This document shows, piece by piece, positions 52,861 through 62,264 of a DNA stretch of 64,000 nt. Position 1 is the stretch's first letter, and each line of letters starts with the position of its first letter. The notes under the pieces are model-generated. The model was given only the letters and a program-made list of their open reading frames with translations. It was not told the origin of the DNA and did not search any database. A program made the position numbers and the translations under genes. The stretch comes from Paenibacillus sp. FSL W8-0186 (GTDB taxonomy: Bacteria > Bacillota > Bacilli > Paenibacillales > Paenibacillaceae). The stretch is taken from the NCBI RefSeq assembly GCF_037969765.1, contig NZ_CP150207.1, positions 4,816,001 through 4,880,000 of the forward strand, given 5' to 3'.

Positions 52861-53683
52861 TGTTCCCGCCCTCCTTCCTCTTCCAGAAAGGCGCACGCTT
52901 CTCGGCCGGCTTCGAATTAGGCCCCAATTCTTCATACAGCTTGGAAATCAACGACTCTTCATTGATATCCCGAACAACCTGACCATCGATCGCCAGGGAA
53001 ATTTGTCCCGTCTCCTCCGAGACAATAATCGAGATGGCATCCCCAACCTCGCTGATCCCGATCGCTGCCCGGTGCCGTGTCCCAAGCTCCTTGCTAATGA
53101 ATGGATTCTCCGACAACGGCAAATAACAAGCCGCAGCCGCAATCTTACGGCCCTGCACGATGACGGCCCCGTCATGAAGCGGGGTATTGGGAATGAAAAT
53201 ATTGATAAGCAGCTGGGAAGTGATCACGGATTGAATCGGGATGCCTGATTCCGTATACTCGTTTAACCCGGTATCCCGTTCAAATACGATGAGAGCGCCA
53301 ATTTTTCTACGAGATAAATAATTAACGGCCTTAATGATCTCGCTGACTTCCTTCCCGAACTCCTCTTCATCGGCCGTGCTTCTGCCGAATAATTTGCCGC
53401 GGCCTAATTGCTCCAGCGCCCGTCTGAGCTCCGGCTGAAATATAATAAATATGGCAAGCACCCCAAAGGTAAACATCTGGTTCATGAGCCATTTGAGCGT
53501 GTACAAATCGAACCAGGTACTCACGGCCCAAATGACGACGAGAAACAGAATTCCCTTAAGCAGTTGAACGGCGCGCGTGCCCCGCACTAACAGAATAAGG
53601 TGATAGATGATATAAGTAACGATTAATATATCGATGATATCTTTAATGGTATCCTGCCATGTTAAATTTGCAAAATAGTTCAT
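52853..53683 (-). CDS. cdaA: Diadenylate cyclase
   Basis: This is a 276-residue membrane enzyme that makes cyclic di-AMP from two ATP. Three N-terminal helices (about 14-33, 40-56, 68-83) precede the DAC domain (about 95-250) with catalytic DGA at 171-173 (PLHDGAVIV) and RHR at 203-205 (GTRHRAA). GGGGG lies before ATG 53683. It heads the cdaA-cdaR-glmM operon that ties c-di-AMP, potassium and osmotic control to wall precursor supply. A terminator 200 bp upstream separates it from rsiW, so it should have its own promoter. Confidence 0.97.
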   Translation of the reverse strand: MNYFANLTWQDTIKDIIDILIVTYIIYHLILLVRGTRAVQLLKGILFLVVIWAVSTWFDLYTLKWLMNQMFTFGVLAIFIIFQPELRRALEQLGRGKLFGRSTADEEEFGKEVSEIIKAVNYLSRRKIGALIVFERDTGLNEYTESGIPIQSVITSQLLINIFIPNTPLHDGAVIVQGRKIAAAACYLPLSENPFISKELGTRHRAAIGISEVGDAISIIVSEETGQISLAIDGQVVRDINEESLISKLYEELGPNSKPAEKRAPFWKRKEGGNNG

Positions 53684-53880
53684 GGTGCAACCCCCGGTTA
53701 TCTCTCCGTCAACTCGATCGCCAACAAAGAAACATTATGTAGATGCATCAAATCGGTGAATTCGCTTGTCTCTATATATTCCCCTTAAACTCTAGGTTAT
53801 AACGTTCACAATCCAGATGCAAGTGCCGCTGAGAAATAGCACCTTTCGCCTATGCATGCAAAAATTTCCTCTAAGCACAA

Positions 53881-53917
53881 AAATAAAAAGCGCCTTGTTC
53901 CCAAAGAAGGGAGGCGC
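53881..53917 (-). terminator. rsiW terminator
   Basis: GCGCCT (53890-53895) pairs with AGGCGC (53912-53917), with an inner CCC/GGG pairing. On the minus strand TTTTTATTTT follows. Confidence 0.75.
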
Positions 53918-53939
53918 CGATAAATTGCCTGATATTTCA

Positions 53940-54557
53940 TTACCTATAGGCGACTTCCGTAAAAGTATTCGTGATCCTGTACCAGAGCCAGTCCAGCGCC
54001 TGATCGATACTTCTGACCTCTCCCAAAATTTTGGCGGTTGAAGCCTGGTAGTACGATCCGTCGATAACCGTGAGGTTGCCTTCCACCTCGCCGTAGATTT
54101 CCGCCGTACCGTTCTCTACCGTCAGGTTGCCGGCTACTTTGGAGCCGCTGGGCACCGTCACAGTCCTTCCGTTGATCACGACATGATCTAGATCTTTCCC
54201 TTTTACAATAAGCTGATCATCGCTATTCCATAGGGAAATGGTGCTAAACAGCATCACTAGCAGAAACATCGCCGCTGCCGTTAATGCAGGGTGTCTCTTG
54301 ACCCATTGGAGCCAAGCCCGTTGTTTCTGTTGGCTGGGAATGGATTTCATGATCCGGTCTACCAGCTCGTCGGAAGCGGATAATGAAGAGCGCTTGATTG
54401 TGGCAAACAGCATCAATTCCGCCTGCTCTAGTTCCTTAAAATGCATCTGGCAGGATGGACATTCCTGAAGATGCCTCTGGAGTGACAAGGCCTCTTCCCC
54501 AAACAACTCGTCATCTAAATACTCATGCATCAATGAGGTGGCTTGTTTGCAATCCAT
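53940..54557 (-). CDS. rsiW: Anti-sigma-W factor with zinc-binding domain
   Basis: This is a 205-residue membrane anti-sigma factor. The N-terminal ZAS domain has Cys3 and H-x3-C-x2-C (His29, Cys33, Cys36). A single membrane helix lies at about 92-108. The extracellular part (about 110-205) contains a repeated glycine-rich strand pattern (NGRTVTVPSGSKVAGNLTVENGTAEIYGEVEGNL). Regulated proteolysis of such proteins frees sigma W on envelope stress. AAAGGA precedes ATG 54557. It follows sigW by 134 bp, an unusually long gap that contains a sigma-W-type promoter. Confidence 0.9.
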   Translation of the reverse strand: MDCKQATSLMHEYLDDELFGEEALSLQRHLQECPSCQMHFKELEQAELMLFATIKRSSLSASDELVDRIMKSIPSQQKQRAWLQWVKRHPALTAAAMFLLVMLFSTISLWNSDDQLIVKGKDLDHVVINGRTVTVPSGSKVAGNLTVENGTAEIYGEVEGNLTVIDGSYYQASTAKILGEVRSIDQALDWLWYRITNTFTEVAYR

Positions 54558-54632
54558 ATCAGCCAGTCCTTTCAGTAAAATCTATACGAAACCAGGGCAA
54601 CTTACGGTGCAAATAGTCGTCCTAACATACAA

Positions 54633-54658
54633 TACGTAGCGCTTAGCAATACGTTTCA
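54633..54658 (-). promoter_or_regulatory. Sigma-W-type ECF promoter driving rsiW
   Basis: On the minus strand TGAAAC (54658-54653), exactly 16 bp, then CGTA (54636-54633) is a perfect match to the sigma-W consensus. It lies in the gap between sigW and rsiW and points at rsiW. Confidence 0.75.
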
Positions 54659-54691
54659 AGAAACTAAATATTTCCTACACTCGGCAAAAGG

Positions 54692-55264
54692 TTATAAAAC
54701 CTTATGCTGCAGTTTTTTGCGCAAAAATTCCCGTCCGCGGTGAAGCCGCGTTTTGACTGTGGTTACCGGCATATCCAGCACATCGCTAATTTCGCTAAGC
54801 GACAGCTCCTGCAAGTACCTTAATATAACAACCGATTTGTATTTCGCCGGCAAACCTTCGATTGCGTAATGAATGGTCTGCTGCGTCTCTGTCAGCAAGT
54901 ATTCGCTTTCGGGCGTCCGTTCATCTCCCGGAATCAGCGTATATCCGTCCAGACCTTCCTGGTCTTTCATCTCCGCATCAAGGTAATAATTCGGCTTGCG
55001 CTTCCGGAGCCTGTCTATACATAAATTGGTGGCAATCCGATACAACCAAGTTGAAAATTTCTGCTTCTCATCGTAGCGCTCCCAATTCTTATATACACGT
55101 AAAAAAGTCTCCTGCACAATGTCCTCTGCCTCATGGCGGTTCGACAGCATGCGGTAGGCCAGATGAAATATCTTATCCTTATATACATCAACAAGGTCGG
55201 CAAAAGCTTCCTGATCCCCTTGGCGGGCTAGCTTCACTAATCTCACATCAAAATGATCTACCAT
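54692..55264 (-). CDS. sigW: RNA polymerase sigma factor SigW (ECF)
   Basis: This is a 190-residue ECF sigma factor. Region 2 (about 15-85) includes AYRMLSNRHEAEDIVQETFLRVYKNWERYD. Region 4 (about 125-180) includes LPAKYKSVVILRYLQELSLSEISDVLDMPVTTVKTRLHRGRE. ATG 55264 (MVDHFDVRLV) follows GGGGGAAA and gives the normal length of the family; the frame opens further to 55363 without support. It controls membrane-active antibiotic resistance in Bacillus. It is followed by its anti-sigma gene. No sigma-W promoter is visible directly upstream of sigW itself. Confidence 0.93.
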   Translation of the reverse strand: MVDHFDVRLVKLARQGDQEAFADLVDVYKDKIFHLAYRMLSNRHEAEDIVQETFLRVYKNWERYDEKQKFSTWLYRIATNLCIDRLRKRKPNYYLDAEMKDQEGLDGYTLIPGDERTPESEYLLTETQQTIHYAIEGLPAKYKSVVILRYLQELSLSEISDVLDMPVTTVKTRLHRGREFLRKKLQHKVL

Positions 55265-55460
55265 TGAATTTCCCCCAGATCCATGGACGGGCTTCAATTT
55301 TTCACCCTGCCTGTCCGGCCATCGGCATCCCATAGTCACCAATAGGACCCTCGCCGTCGGCACTTCATTCCAAATGTTAATTCATGTCTCCTGAAAAAGC
55401 AAGACATGCCGTCAACTCAAGCATCCGGCTCGTCGAAATCTTGAAATATCTGTAAACTCA

Positions 55461-55503
55461 CAAACAAGCCGGACCCTCATCAGAGGTTTCCGGCTTGTTG
55501 TTT
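55461..55503 (-). terminator. ppc terminator
   Basis: AACAAGCCGGA (55463-55473) pairs with TCCGGCTTGTT (55489-55499), with an inner CCTC/GAGG stem. It is T-rich on both sides and lies just after the ppc stop. Confidence 0.85.
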
Positions 55504-55521
55504 TGCATCGTTATATGATCA

Positions 55522-58317
55522 TCAGCCCGTATTTCTAAGTCCAGCGGCAATTCCGTTAATCGTAAGCAGTACTTCGCGCAGCAGGTTCGGATCGTCCTGA
55601 TCCTTCTCGCGAATCGCGCGGAGCTCGCTAAGCAGTTGTACCTGCATATAACTAAGCGGATCGATGTAAGGATTACGCTGGCGAATGGACTCCTGAAGTC
55701 CCGGATTATGATCCAGAATATCCGTTTGCCCCGTAATTTTCAGAATCATATCCTTCGTCAAATGGAATTCCTCTTCGATTTGCTTGAAAATGCGATCCCT
55801 GACTTCACCGTCTCTGCACATCGCGGCGTACTCTTGGGCGATGATCAGATCGGCTTTGACGATCGCGAACTGAAGCGTGTCGATGACCGAACGGAAAAAG
55901 GAGAAATTCTCATACATTTCTTGCAGCACTTTCAAGTTCTCTTCGTTATTCTGATAGAACTGATACAATCCCGTTCCAGCGGCATACCAGGCCGGGAACA
56001 GATATCTGCTCTGCGTCCAGGCGAATACCCAAGGAATAGCACGTAGATCCTCAAAACGATCGCTATTTTTGCGCTTCGATGGTCTGGATCCGATATTCAG
56101 TTCGCCGACTTCCAGAAGAGGCGTGGATTCCTTGAAGTATCTCAGGAAATCCGGCTCACGGAATACCAAGTCCTGATACTTTTTCAATGAAGTCTCAGAA
56201 ATAACCGCACTAATCTCTTCCCATTTTTGTTCATTCTCGTCATTGTCGCGATGCAGCTTCGCATCTATAGCCGCCGTAATCAGCGCCGAGGTTGCTTGCT
56301 CCAGGCTGCGATAAGCGATGCCCTTCAAAGAGTAACGGGAAGATATGACTTCGCCCTGCTCCGTAATCTTGATGCCTCCGCCGATCGTCTCTGCCGGTTG
56401 AACCAGGATGCTGCGGTTCAGCGGCATTCCTCCCCGGCCTAGCGCTCCGCCGCGTCCATGGAAGAATTTCAGCTTCACGCCGAATTCGCTAGCTGCAGCA
56501 GTAATCTGCTTCAGAGCCACGCGAAGCTCCCAGTTCGCCGTCACGACGCCCCCGTCTTTATTGCTGTCGGAATAACCAAGCATAATTTCCTGCAGGTCAT
56601 TCATCGCCGCAACCGATTGGCGGTAAATCGGCATGTTGAACAGCTTGCGCATAATGCCAGGAGCATTATGAAGATCGTCGATCGTCTCGAAGAGCGGCAC
56701 CGATTGCAGCGTACAGATTACCGTGCCGTCCGCTTCCTTGCGGAACAAGCCCACCTCTTTGGAGAAGACCATAACCTCAAGAATATCGCTCGCCGCTTCC
56801 GTCATACTGATCAAATAGCTCGTAATGCACTGGGTTCCGAATTCCTGCTGGGCCCGGAAAACCGTACGGTATACATTCAGGCACTCCGTAGTGCTCTCGC
56901 TGTATTCTTGGTACGGCGAAGTTAGAGGGCGAGGATCGTTCAGAAGCTCCTCAAGCAGCTTGATTTTCTCTTCTTCCTCCAATTCGGCATAGTTGCTAAC
57001 GATATTCATGTTCGCCAGTATTTCCGTCATTGCATTCTCGTGCTCCTGGCTATGCTGGCGAATGTCCAGCGTCGCTGTATGGAACCCAAAAAGTTCAACC
57101 TGGCGTATAATCTTCTGAATATGCGTATCTGCGACGTAATCCGCATAATGGTGACGCAAGCTGCGGTCAATGATCTTAAGATCGTGGATAAGCTCCTTAA
57201 CGTCCGAATAACGCTCCGGAGTTCCTTTCTTGGAATCATCCAGCAGATTATGCAGCTTCTCCGTCATATAAGTCAGCTTGACCCGGTAAGGCTCTTTCTC
57301 GTTCAACCACTGCGGTGTTCTTTGCAATGTAACTTGCAGGCGGTCTCTTTGAATCGAAGCCTCCAGTTCATCTGTGACATCGACGATCGTCGTGCTGAAG
57401 CTAAGATGCTTGAACAGTTCAGCCAGACAGCGCTGATATTCACGCACAACGAGCTTGCGCTGGATGTTCAGCGTCTGCCATGTCACATCGGCCGTTACGG
57501 ACGGGTTGCCGTCCCGGTCTCCGCCGATCCAGGAACCAAAACGCAAATATGTCGGCACATGCCACAAATGCTCTGGATAGTATTTGCTCAGACATCGCTC
57601 TAATTCTAAATACACTTCAGGCAGCACCTGGAACAGCGTTTCATGGAAATAATACATGCCGTTGCGTACTTCATCGATGACTGTTGGTTTGCGGTCCCGC
57701 AGTTCATCGGTTTGCCACAGCGTAATCACTTCGTTAAGCAGCTTCTCGCGAAGCTGTTCCCGCTCACGGAACGTTAGCGTTGGATTATCCAACTGCATGA
57801 CATCGTCGGCAATCCGCTTGTGAATGTCCAGAATAGCCCGGCGCATCGCTTCTGTCGGGTGAGCCGTCATTACTAGTTCCAGAGACATTCCTTCCAGAAT
57901 TTCCTGCGCCTCCGCATAGTTGAAACCACGTTCCTTCAGATCCTTGACAGAAGCTTCGATCGAACCTGATTGAACCGATTCGCCTGCAGAACGCTCCAAG
58001 TCTCTTCTCCGGCGAATTCGATGGTTCTGCTCCGCAATGTTGACCAATTGAAAATAAATCGCGAACGCACGGATAACTTGGTGACGAATGTCGGGTTCAA
58101 GAGAATTAATCATATCTTTAAACTCTTCATGCAATTCCGGTAAAAATACAGCCCGCAGCGACTTACTGGCTTCACGAATCTTCTCGACAATATCCAAGAG
58201 CTCGTTGCCGCCCTGATGGACCAGGACCTCTCCTAGAATATTGCCCAAAAAACGGATGTCGCGCCGAAGCAGGTTATTTGAATTGCTTTTGCCTGCGGTC
58301 ACTGTTAATTCAGTCAT
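55522..58317 (-). CDS. ppc: Phosphoenolpyruvate carboxylase
   Basis: This 931-residue enzyme carboxylates PEP to oxaloacetate to refill the TCA cycle. Diagnostic motifs are VMTAHPTEAMRR with catalytic His near 150, RFGSWIGGDRDGNPSV, the mobile loop FFHGRGGALGRGG, and the C-terminal RNTG needed for activity. ATG 58317 (MTELTV) follows GGGGGAG; an upstream GTG/ATG at 58335 is weaker. It stands alone between sigW and the ABC-2 exporter, with its own terminator. Many Bacilli use pyruvate carboxylase instead, so this is an informative lineage marker. Confidence 0.97.
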   Translation of the reverse strand: MTELTVTAGKSNSNNLLRRDIRFLGNILGEVLVHQGGNELLDIVEKIREASKSLRAVFLPELHEEFKDMINSLEPDIRHQVIRAFAIYFQLVNIAEQNHRIRRRRDLERSAGESVQSGSIEASVKDLKERGFNYAEAQEILEGMSLELVMTAHPTEAMRRAILDIHKRIADDVMQLDNPTLTFREREQLREKLLNEVITLWQTDELRDRKPTVIDEVRNGMYYFHETLFQVLPEVYLELERCLSKYYPEHLWHVPTYLRFGSWIGGDRDGNPSVTADVTWQTLNIQRKLVVREYQRCLAELFKHLSFSTTIVDVTDELEASIQRDRLQVTLQRTPQWLNEKEPYRVKLTYMTEKLHNLLDDSKKGTPERYSDVKELIHDLKIIDRSLRHHYADYVADTHIQKIIRQVELFGFHTATLDIRQHSQEHENAMTEILANMNIVSNYAELEEEEKIKLLEELLNDPRPLTSPYQEYSESTTECLNVYRTVFRAQQEFGTQCITSYLISMTEAASDILEVMVFSKEVGLFRKEADGTVICTLQSVPLFETIDDLHNAPGIMRKLFNMPIYRQSVAAMNDLQEIMLGYSDSNKDGGVVTANWELRVALKQITAAASEFGVKLKFFHGRGGALGRGGMPLNRSILVQPAETIGGGIKITEQGEVISSRYSLKGIAYRSLEQATSALITAAIDAKLHRDNDENEQKWEEISAVISETSLKKYQDLVFREPDFLRYFKESTPLLEVGELNIGSRPSKRKNSDRFEDLRAIPWVFAWTQSRYLFPAWYAAGTGLYQFYQNNEENLKVLQEMYENFSFFRSVIDTLQFAIVKADLIIAQEYAAMCRDGEVRDRIFKQIEEEFHLTKDMILKITGQTDILDHNPGLQESIRQRNPYIDPLSYMQVQLLSELRAIREKDQDDPNLLREVLLTINGIAAGLRNTG

Positions 58318-58679
58318 GTTTCTCCCCCATTTCATCCCTATTCCGTCTTTCTAAAGCCTTCCTACTATCATACAATAAACTGTTCTGAAAATCTTCACTT
58401 TATTGTAAAGTAGCATCAAAAAATTCAGCCAGCAATGAACCTATTCTGGCTTTTTATACAATCAGACGCATAATACGACGACTCGAACAGGGCAATTTCA
58501 CAAAACACCTTATATTTATGCATCGTAACCGTAATCACTTAGATTACACATTCTAGAATCCAATACTTACCTTATCACGGTGAAGTAATGAAATGCAATA
58601 GTATTATTCGGAGAAAGTGACACTTTACAGCAATATTCTGCCCAGTTTAATCTTCTAGTAAATTTCTTCCGCTGATGAT
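58318..58679. other. Non-coding spacer upstream of ppc and ABC-2 operon
   Basis: This stretch of about 360 bp lies between divergent genes and must carry the ppc promoter. I could not fix a convincing -35/-10 pair for ppc, and no gene or RNA is visible. Confidence 0.4.
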
Positions 58680-58707
58680 TTACTTTGTTTCTTTTTAGAA
58701 TTATAAT
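58680..58707 (+). promoter_or_regulatory. Predicted promoter of ABC-2 operon
   Basis: TTACTT (58680-58685), 16 bp, then TATAAT (58702-58707). The operator palindrome begins four bases later, over the expected transcription start. Confidence 0.55.
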
Positions 58708-58710
58708 ACG

Positions 58711-58726
58711 GAGTGAGTACTCACTC
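58711..58726. promoter_or_regulatory. TetR-type operator of ABC-2 operon
   Basis: GAGTGAGTACTCACTC is a perfect 16-bp palindrome directly after the -10 box, ideally placed for repression by the TetR protein encoded at the end of the operon. Confidence 0.7.
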
Positions 58727-58751
58727 ATTATTTTGAAAAGGAGAATTAACC

Positions 58752-59483
58752 ATGGCTCACAATAGCCCTGTAATTCGAGTTACCGATGCCTCGAAGCAGT
58801 TTGGCAAGAAAAGCGTCCTAGAGCATATTTCGCTTGATGTATTTCCTTCGGAAACCTTCGGTCTCCTTGGCCCGTCAGGTTCAGGCAAAACGACGCTAGT
58901 CAAGCTGCTCACAGGGATCGATCAGGCGACTTCCGGATTCATTGAAGCATTCGGCACGCCTATGCCGCGCCTCGATATTTTATCCAAAATCGGCTATATG
59001 GCTCAATCCGACGCTTTGTATACCGAGCTCAGCGCCCTGGAGAACCTTGATTTCTACGCTGCCTTATACGGCTTAAAGGGGGCACGGCGTAAACAGCGGA
59101 TTTCCGCGGTTATGGACATCGTCTCGCTGCAGGATCATCTCCATAAGAAGGTGATGCAATACTCCGGGGGTATGAAACGAAGGCTATCCCTGGCCATTGC
59201 CCTGCTGCATGAGCCTCCCCTGCTCATTCTGGATGAGCCTACGGTAGGAATTGACCCGTTGCTGCGCCAAGCGATCTGGACCGAGCTGAAGGCCTTAAAC
59301 ACCAAGGGAACAACGATTATTCTGACGACACATGTGATGGATGAAGCGGACAAATGCGACCGTCTCGGCATGATTCGGGAAGGACGCTTGATTGCCGTCG
59401 ATACGCCAACAGCACTGATCGAGAGAGCGGGTAAACCTTCTATTGAGGAAGCTTTTATTTACTACGGAGGTGTTCACTCATGA
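58752..59483 (+). CDS. ABC-2 type exporter, ATP-binding protein
   Basis: This 243-residue ATPase has Walker A GPSGSGKTT, signature YSGGMKRRLSLAIAL, Walker B LLILDEPTVGID and H-loop TTHVMDEA. The SGGMKRR form marks DrrA-like drug or lipid exporters. GAAAAGGAG precedes ATG 58752. It overlaps the permease gene by 4 bp (ATGA). First gene of a three-gene operon, ATPase-permease-TetR, under a palindromic operator. Confidence 0.93.
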   Translation: MAHNSPVIRVTDASKQFGKKSVLEHISLDVFPSETFGLLGPSGSGKTTLVKLLTGIDQATSGFIEAFGTPMPRLDILSKIGYMAQSDALYTELSALENLDFYAALYGLKGARRKQRISAVMDIVSLQDHLHKKVMQYSGGMKRRLSLAIALLHEPPLLILDEPTVGIDPLLRQAIWTELKALNTKGTTIILTTHVMDEADKCDRLGMIREGRLIAVDTPTALIERAGKPSIEEAFIYYGGVHS

Positions 59484-60508
59484 GAGTAAGGGCCATCATC
59501 CTGCGTATTTTAAGACAATTCCGGCGGGACAAACGAACGCTTGCTCTTCTCTTCTTAGCTCCTCTCTTAGTACTGACCTTAATGAACCTGGTCTTTAATG
59601 GTTCGGATTATGAACCAAAGGTTGGGGTTGTGAATGTTCCAAGCCAGCTTACCGGTCAAATGAAAGAGCAACAGGCTCATGTCTTCTATTATGAGAGCAG
59701 AGAAGCGGCTGAGCAGGCTTTGAAAGACCGGAGCATCGATGCCATCGTCTCAACAGACAATACAAGCCTTCAAGTCAAGCTGGAGGGCAGTGAACCTTCC
59801 GTCAATAAGGCCGTCATTATGCTGCTGCAAAAATCAGGCGAACAGATTCATTCCAAGACGACTGCGGGCAGCATGAATATAACGTACCTGCACGGTTCCG
59901 AGAACATGACGGCGATCGATCAATTCGGACCGATTCTGATTGGATTTTTCATCTTCTTTTTTGTTTTCCTCATTTCTGGGGTCTCCTTCCTCCGGGAACG
60001 CACGACAGGCACGCTGGAACGCCTGCTATCGACCCCTCTGCGCCGCTGGGAGCTCGTCCTTGGGTATATCGGAGGATTCGGCATATTTACGATCATACAG
60101 GCGCTATTAATTTCCTGGTTCTGTATCAAAGTACTCGGCATTCTGATGACCGGCTCCTTTGCTTACGTGCTTCTGCTGACGCTGCTGCTGTCGATGACCG
60201 CACTAACACTTGGCACCCTGCTGTCTGCCTACGCCAATAATGAATTGCAGATGATTCAGTTTATTCCATTAATTATCGTTCCACAGCTCTTCTTGTCCGG
60301 CTTATTCCCGCTTGATACTCTGCCCCTCTGGCTGCAGAAGCTTGGCATTATCATGCCGCTAACCTACGGGACGCATGCCTTAAGCGATGTCATGATTCGA
60401 GGGATGGGCTGGACCGCAATTGCCGGGGACGTTATGGTACTGATTGGGTTCTCCTTATTATTCATCACATTAAATATTACCGCTTTGCGGAAGCATCGCA
60501 AAATATAA
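59480..60508 (+). CDS. ABC-2 type exporter, membrane protein
   Basis: This 342-residue membrane protein has one N-terminal helix (about 21-42), a large external loop (about 45-150) and five C-terminal helices. LRERTTGTLERLLSTPLRRWELVLGYI is the hallmark ABC-2 cytoplasmic motif. It is the partner of the ATPase encoded just before it. The TetR gene 82 bp downstream suggests induction by an exported toxic compound. Confidence 0.93.
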   Translation: MRVRAIILRILRQFRRDKRTLALLFLAPLLVLTLMNLVFNGSDYEPKVGVVNVPSQLTGQMKEQQAHVFYYESREAAEQALKDRSIDAIVSTDNTSLQVKLEGSEPSVNKAVIMLLQKSGEQIHSKTTAGSMNITYLHGSENMTAIDQFGPILIGFFIFFFVFLISGVSFLRERTTGTLERLLSTPLRRWELVLGYIGGFGIFTIIQALLISWFCIKVLGILMTGSFAYVLLLTLLLSMTALTLGTLLSAYANNELQMIQFIPLIIVPQLFLSGLFPLDTLPLWLQKLGIIMPLTYGTHALSDVMIRGMGWTAIAGDVMVLIGFSLLFITLNITALRKHRKI

Positions 60509-60590
60509 CATTCCGAGCGAGCTTATGATAAAATTAGGTAATATGAAGATGCGATAGTAAACCCAGTGGTTTTTCAGGAGGATATACCGG

Positions 60591-61253
60591 ATGTCCCAAC
60601 AAGATCAGATAGAACAATGGATTCAGGAAATCATCAAAATAGATGAAGCTAAACTAACCGATAAACAAATTAAAATTATTCAGGCGGCTGTCGAAGTTTT
60701 TGCAGAGAAAGGATATGCGGCTTCCTCAACCAGCGAAATTGCCCAGAAAGCGGGGGTTGCGGAAGGAACGATCTTTCGCCACTATAAAACCAAGAAAGAC
60801 CTGCTCCTCTCCATCGTCTCTCCGATGATGAGCAGGCTGATTGCCCCCTTCGTGTGGAATGATTTCAAAGAAGTGCTGGAGTCAGACTACCCTACGATCG
60901 AGGAATTTCTTTATGCGCTTGCAGTTAATCGCTTGAATTTTGCCCGCAAGCATCTTAAGCTCATTAAAATTTTACTGCAGGAAATCCCATTCCAGCCCAT
61001 GCTGCAGGAGGAGTTCAAAAAACATATCGGCAACAAAGTCTTTCATAGATTCGCCGAAATCGTGGAGCATTTCAAAAGCAAGGGACAGATCATCGAAATG
61101 CCTGCTCCTTCCCTGCTGCGATTCGGTGCTTCAGCCATGATTGGACTGTTCATTTCCCGTTTTGTTATCTTTCCCGACCAGCCTTGGGATGAGGACAAGG
61201 AAATTCGGGATACGATACAGCTCATTTTAAATGGGATATCTGCCAAGCCGTAA
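60591..61253 (+). CDS. TetR/AcrR-family transcriptional regulator
   Basis: This is a 220-residue regulator with an HTH at about 20-68: AAVEVFAEKGYAASSTSEIAQKAGVAEGTIFRHYKTKKDLL. The C-terminal part is a helical ligand domain. AGGAGG precedes ATG 60591. It is encoded last in the ABC-2 exporter operon and probably binds the 58711-58726 palindrome, so the operon is autoregulated. Ligand unknown. Confidence 0.92.
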   Translation: MSQQDQIEQWIQEIIKIDEAKLTDKQIKIIQAAVEVFAEKGYAASSTSEIAQKAGVAEGTIFRHYKTKKDLLLSIVSPMMSRLIAPFVWNDFKEVLESDYPTIEEFLYALAVNRLNFARKHLKLIKILLQEIPFQPMLQEEFKKHIGNKVFHRFAEIVEHFKSKGQIIEMPAPSLLRFGASAMIGLFISRFVIFPDQPWDEDKEIRDTIQLILNGISAKP

Positions 61254-61271
61254 ACCAACAAAAAATTAAAT

Positions 61272-61311
61272 GCCTGACGTAAAACACGATGTTTTGCTGT
61301 CAGGCTTTTTT
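61272..61311 (+). terminator. Terminator of ABC-2/TetR operon
   Basis: GCCTGAC (61272-61278) pairs with GTCAGGC (61299-61305), with inner AAAACA/TGTTTT, then TTTTTT. Confidence 0.9.
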
Positions 61312-61960
61312 ATGCATATGATTTAAAGGAAGGCAGCAAGCCATATGCCTGCTACGCTCAATAGATTGTGGGCTATTGCTATGCTACTATGCCGTGGAAG
61401 GCGCAGGTCTTTTTTGTGAGCAGCCCACGACCCTATATGGGCAGGCAACTGCTTGTTGGGAGTCGCTTTAATTTATCCCATCAATATCACGAGTCATATT
61501 GTAATGGAACGGGAGTGTATGTCTCCAAATCAAGAGTCATTGAAGCACATTTAATATAGTTCTACTTAATTTAAATGGATCTATAGTAGTTAGTTTCTGC
61601 GGAAAAAGAGGGAATGTAGATTTAAATGGATTTCACGTCGTAAGAAGTAGGGGAAATGCCCCTCAAGGCTGGATTCTTGATTTTTAGCAGCAAAAAATCC
61701 ACCTAATCCCCTGAAACATTCGTTTAGAGCATAATTAGATACATCAATTCCATTTAGTGCGGTCAGGTTGAAGTCCAGGTTGAAGTCAAACTGTCTATAT
61801 ACGAGGAGCTATAGAATGGGGATAGGCACTGTTCTGGCCTGTTGCTTGCTTTCCATAATCAATTATAAATAATCATGAATCTTATGGGATCTGCAAAAGG
61901 CCTAGGGATGGGCCGTTTAGAGCCTTCACGGAAGCCCTGTGGCTTCTCCCTCCATCTACA
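61312..61960. other. Long intergenic region before tRNA array
   Basis: About 650 bp without a supportable gene. It includes a small GAAGCC/GGCTTC hairpin (61931-61946) and a short direct repeat, GGTTGAAGTC, near 61766-61788. Short frames here lack ribosome-binding sites and recognisable content. Confidence 0.5.
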
Positions 61961-61962
61961 GA

Positions 61963-61988
61963 AAACAAAAAAACTGCCTATTGGCAGT
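61963..61988 (-). terminator. Terminator of rRNA-tRNA operon
   Basis: ACTGCC-TATT-GGCAGT (61973-61988) is followed on the minus strand by seven T. It lies 12 bp after the last tRNA gene. Confidence 0.88.
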
Positions 61989-62000
61989 GTTGTTTATTTA

Positions 62001-62074
62001 TGGAGCGGGTGATGGGAATCGAACCCACGCTACCAGCTTGGAAGGCTGGAGTTCTACCATTGAACTACACCCGC
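62001..62074 (-). tRNA. tRNA-Gly (TCC)
   Basis: Cloverleaf with anticodon TCC in loop CTTCCAA, GGTTCGATTCC T arm and encoded CCA. It is the last gene of the tRNA array. Confidence 0.95.
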
Positions 62075-62081
62075 ATCATTA

Positions 62082-62158
62082 TGGTCGGGACGACACGATT
62101 CGAACATGCGACCCCCTGGTCCCAAACCAGGTGCTCTACCAAGCTGAGCTACGTCCCG
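62082..62158 (-). tRNA. tRNA-Pro (TGG)
   Basis: Acceptor CGGGACG/CGTCCCG, anticodon TGG in TTTGGGA, encoded CCA. Confidence 0.95.
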
Positions 62159-62180
62159 TTAATGATGTGTTAAGTTAAAG

Positions 62181-62257
62181 TGGCACGCCCTGAGAGATTC
62201 GAACTCCCGACCTTTTGATTCGTAGTCAAACGCTCTATCCAGCTGAGCTAAGGGCGC
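62181..62257 (-). tRNA. tRNA-Arg (ACG)
   Basis: Acceptor GCGCCCT, anticodon ACG in CTACGAA, encoded CCA. The first base would be modified to inosine by TadA. Confidence 0.95.
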
Positions 62258-62264
62258 ATATTTA

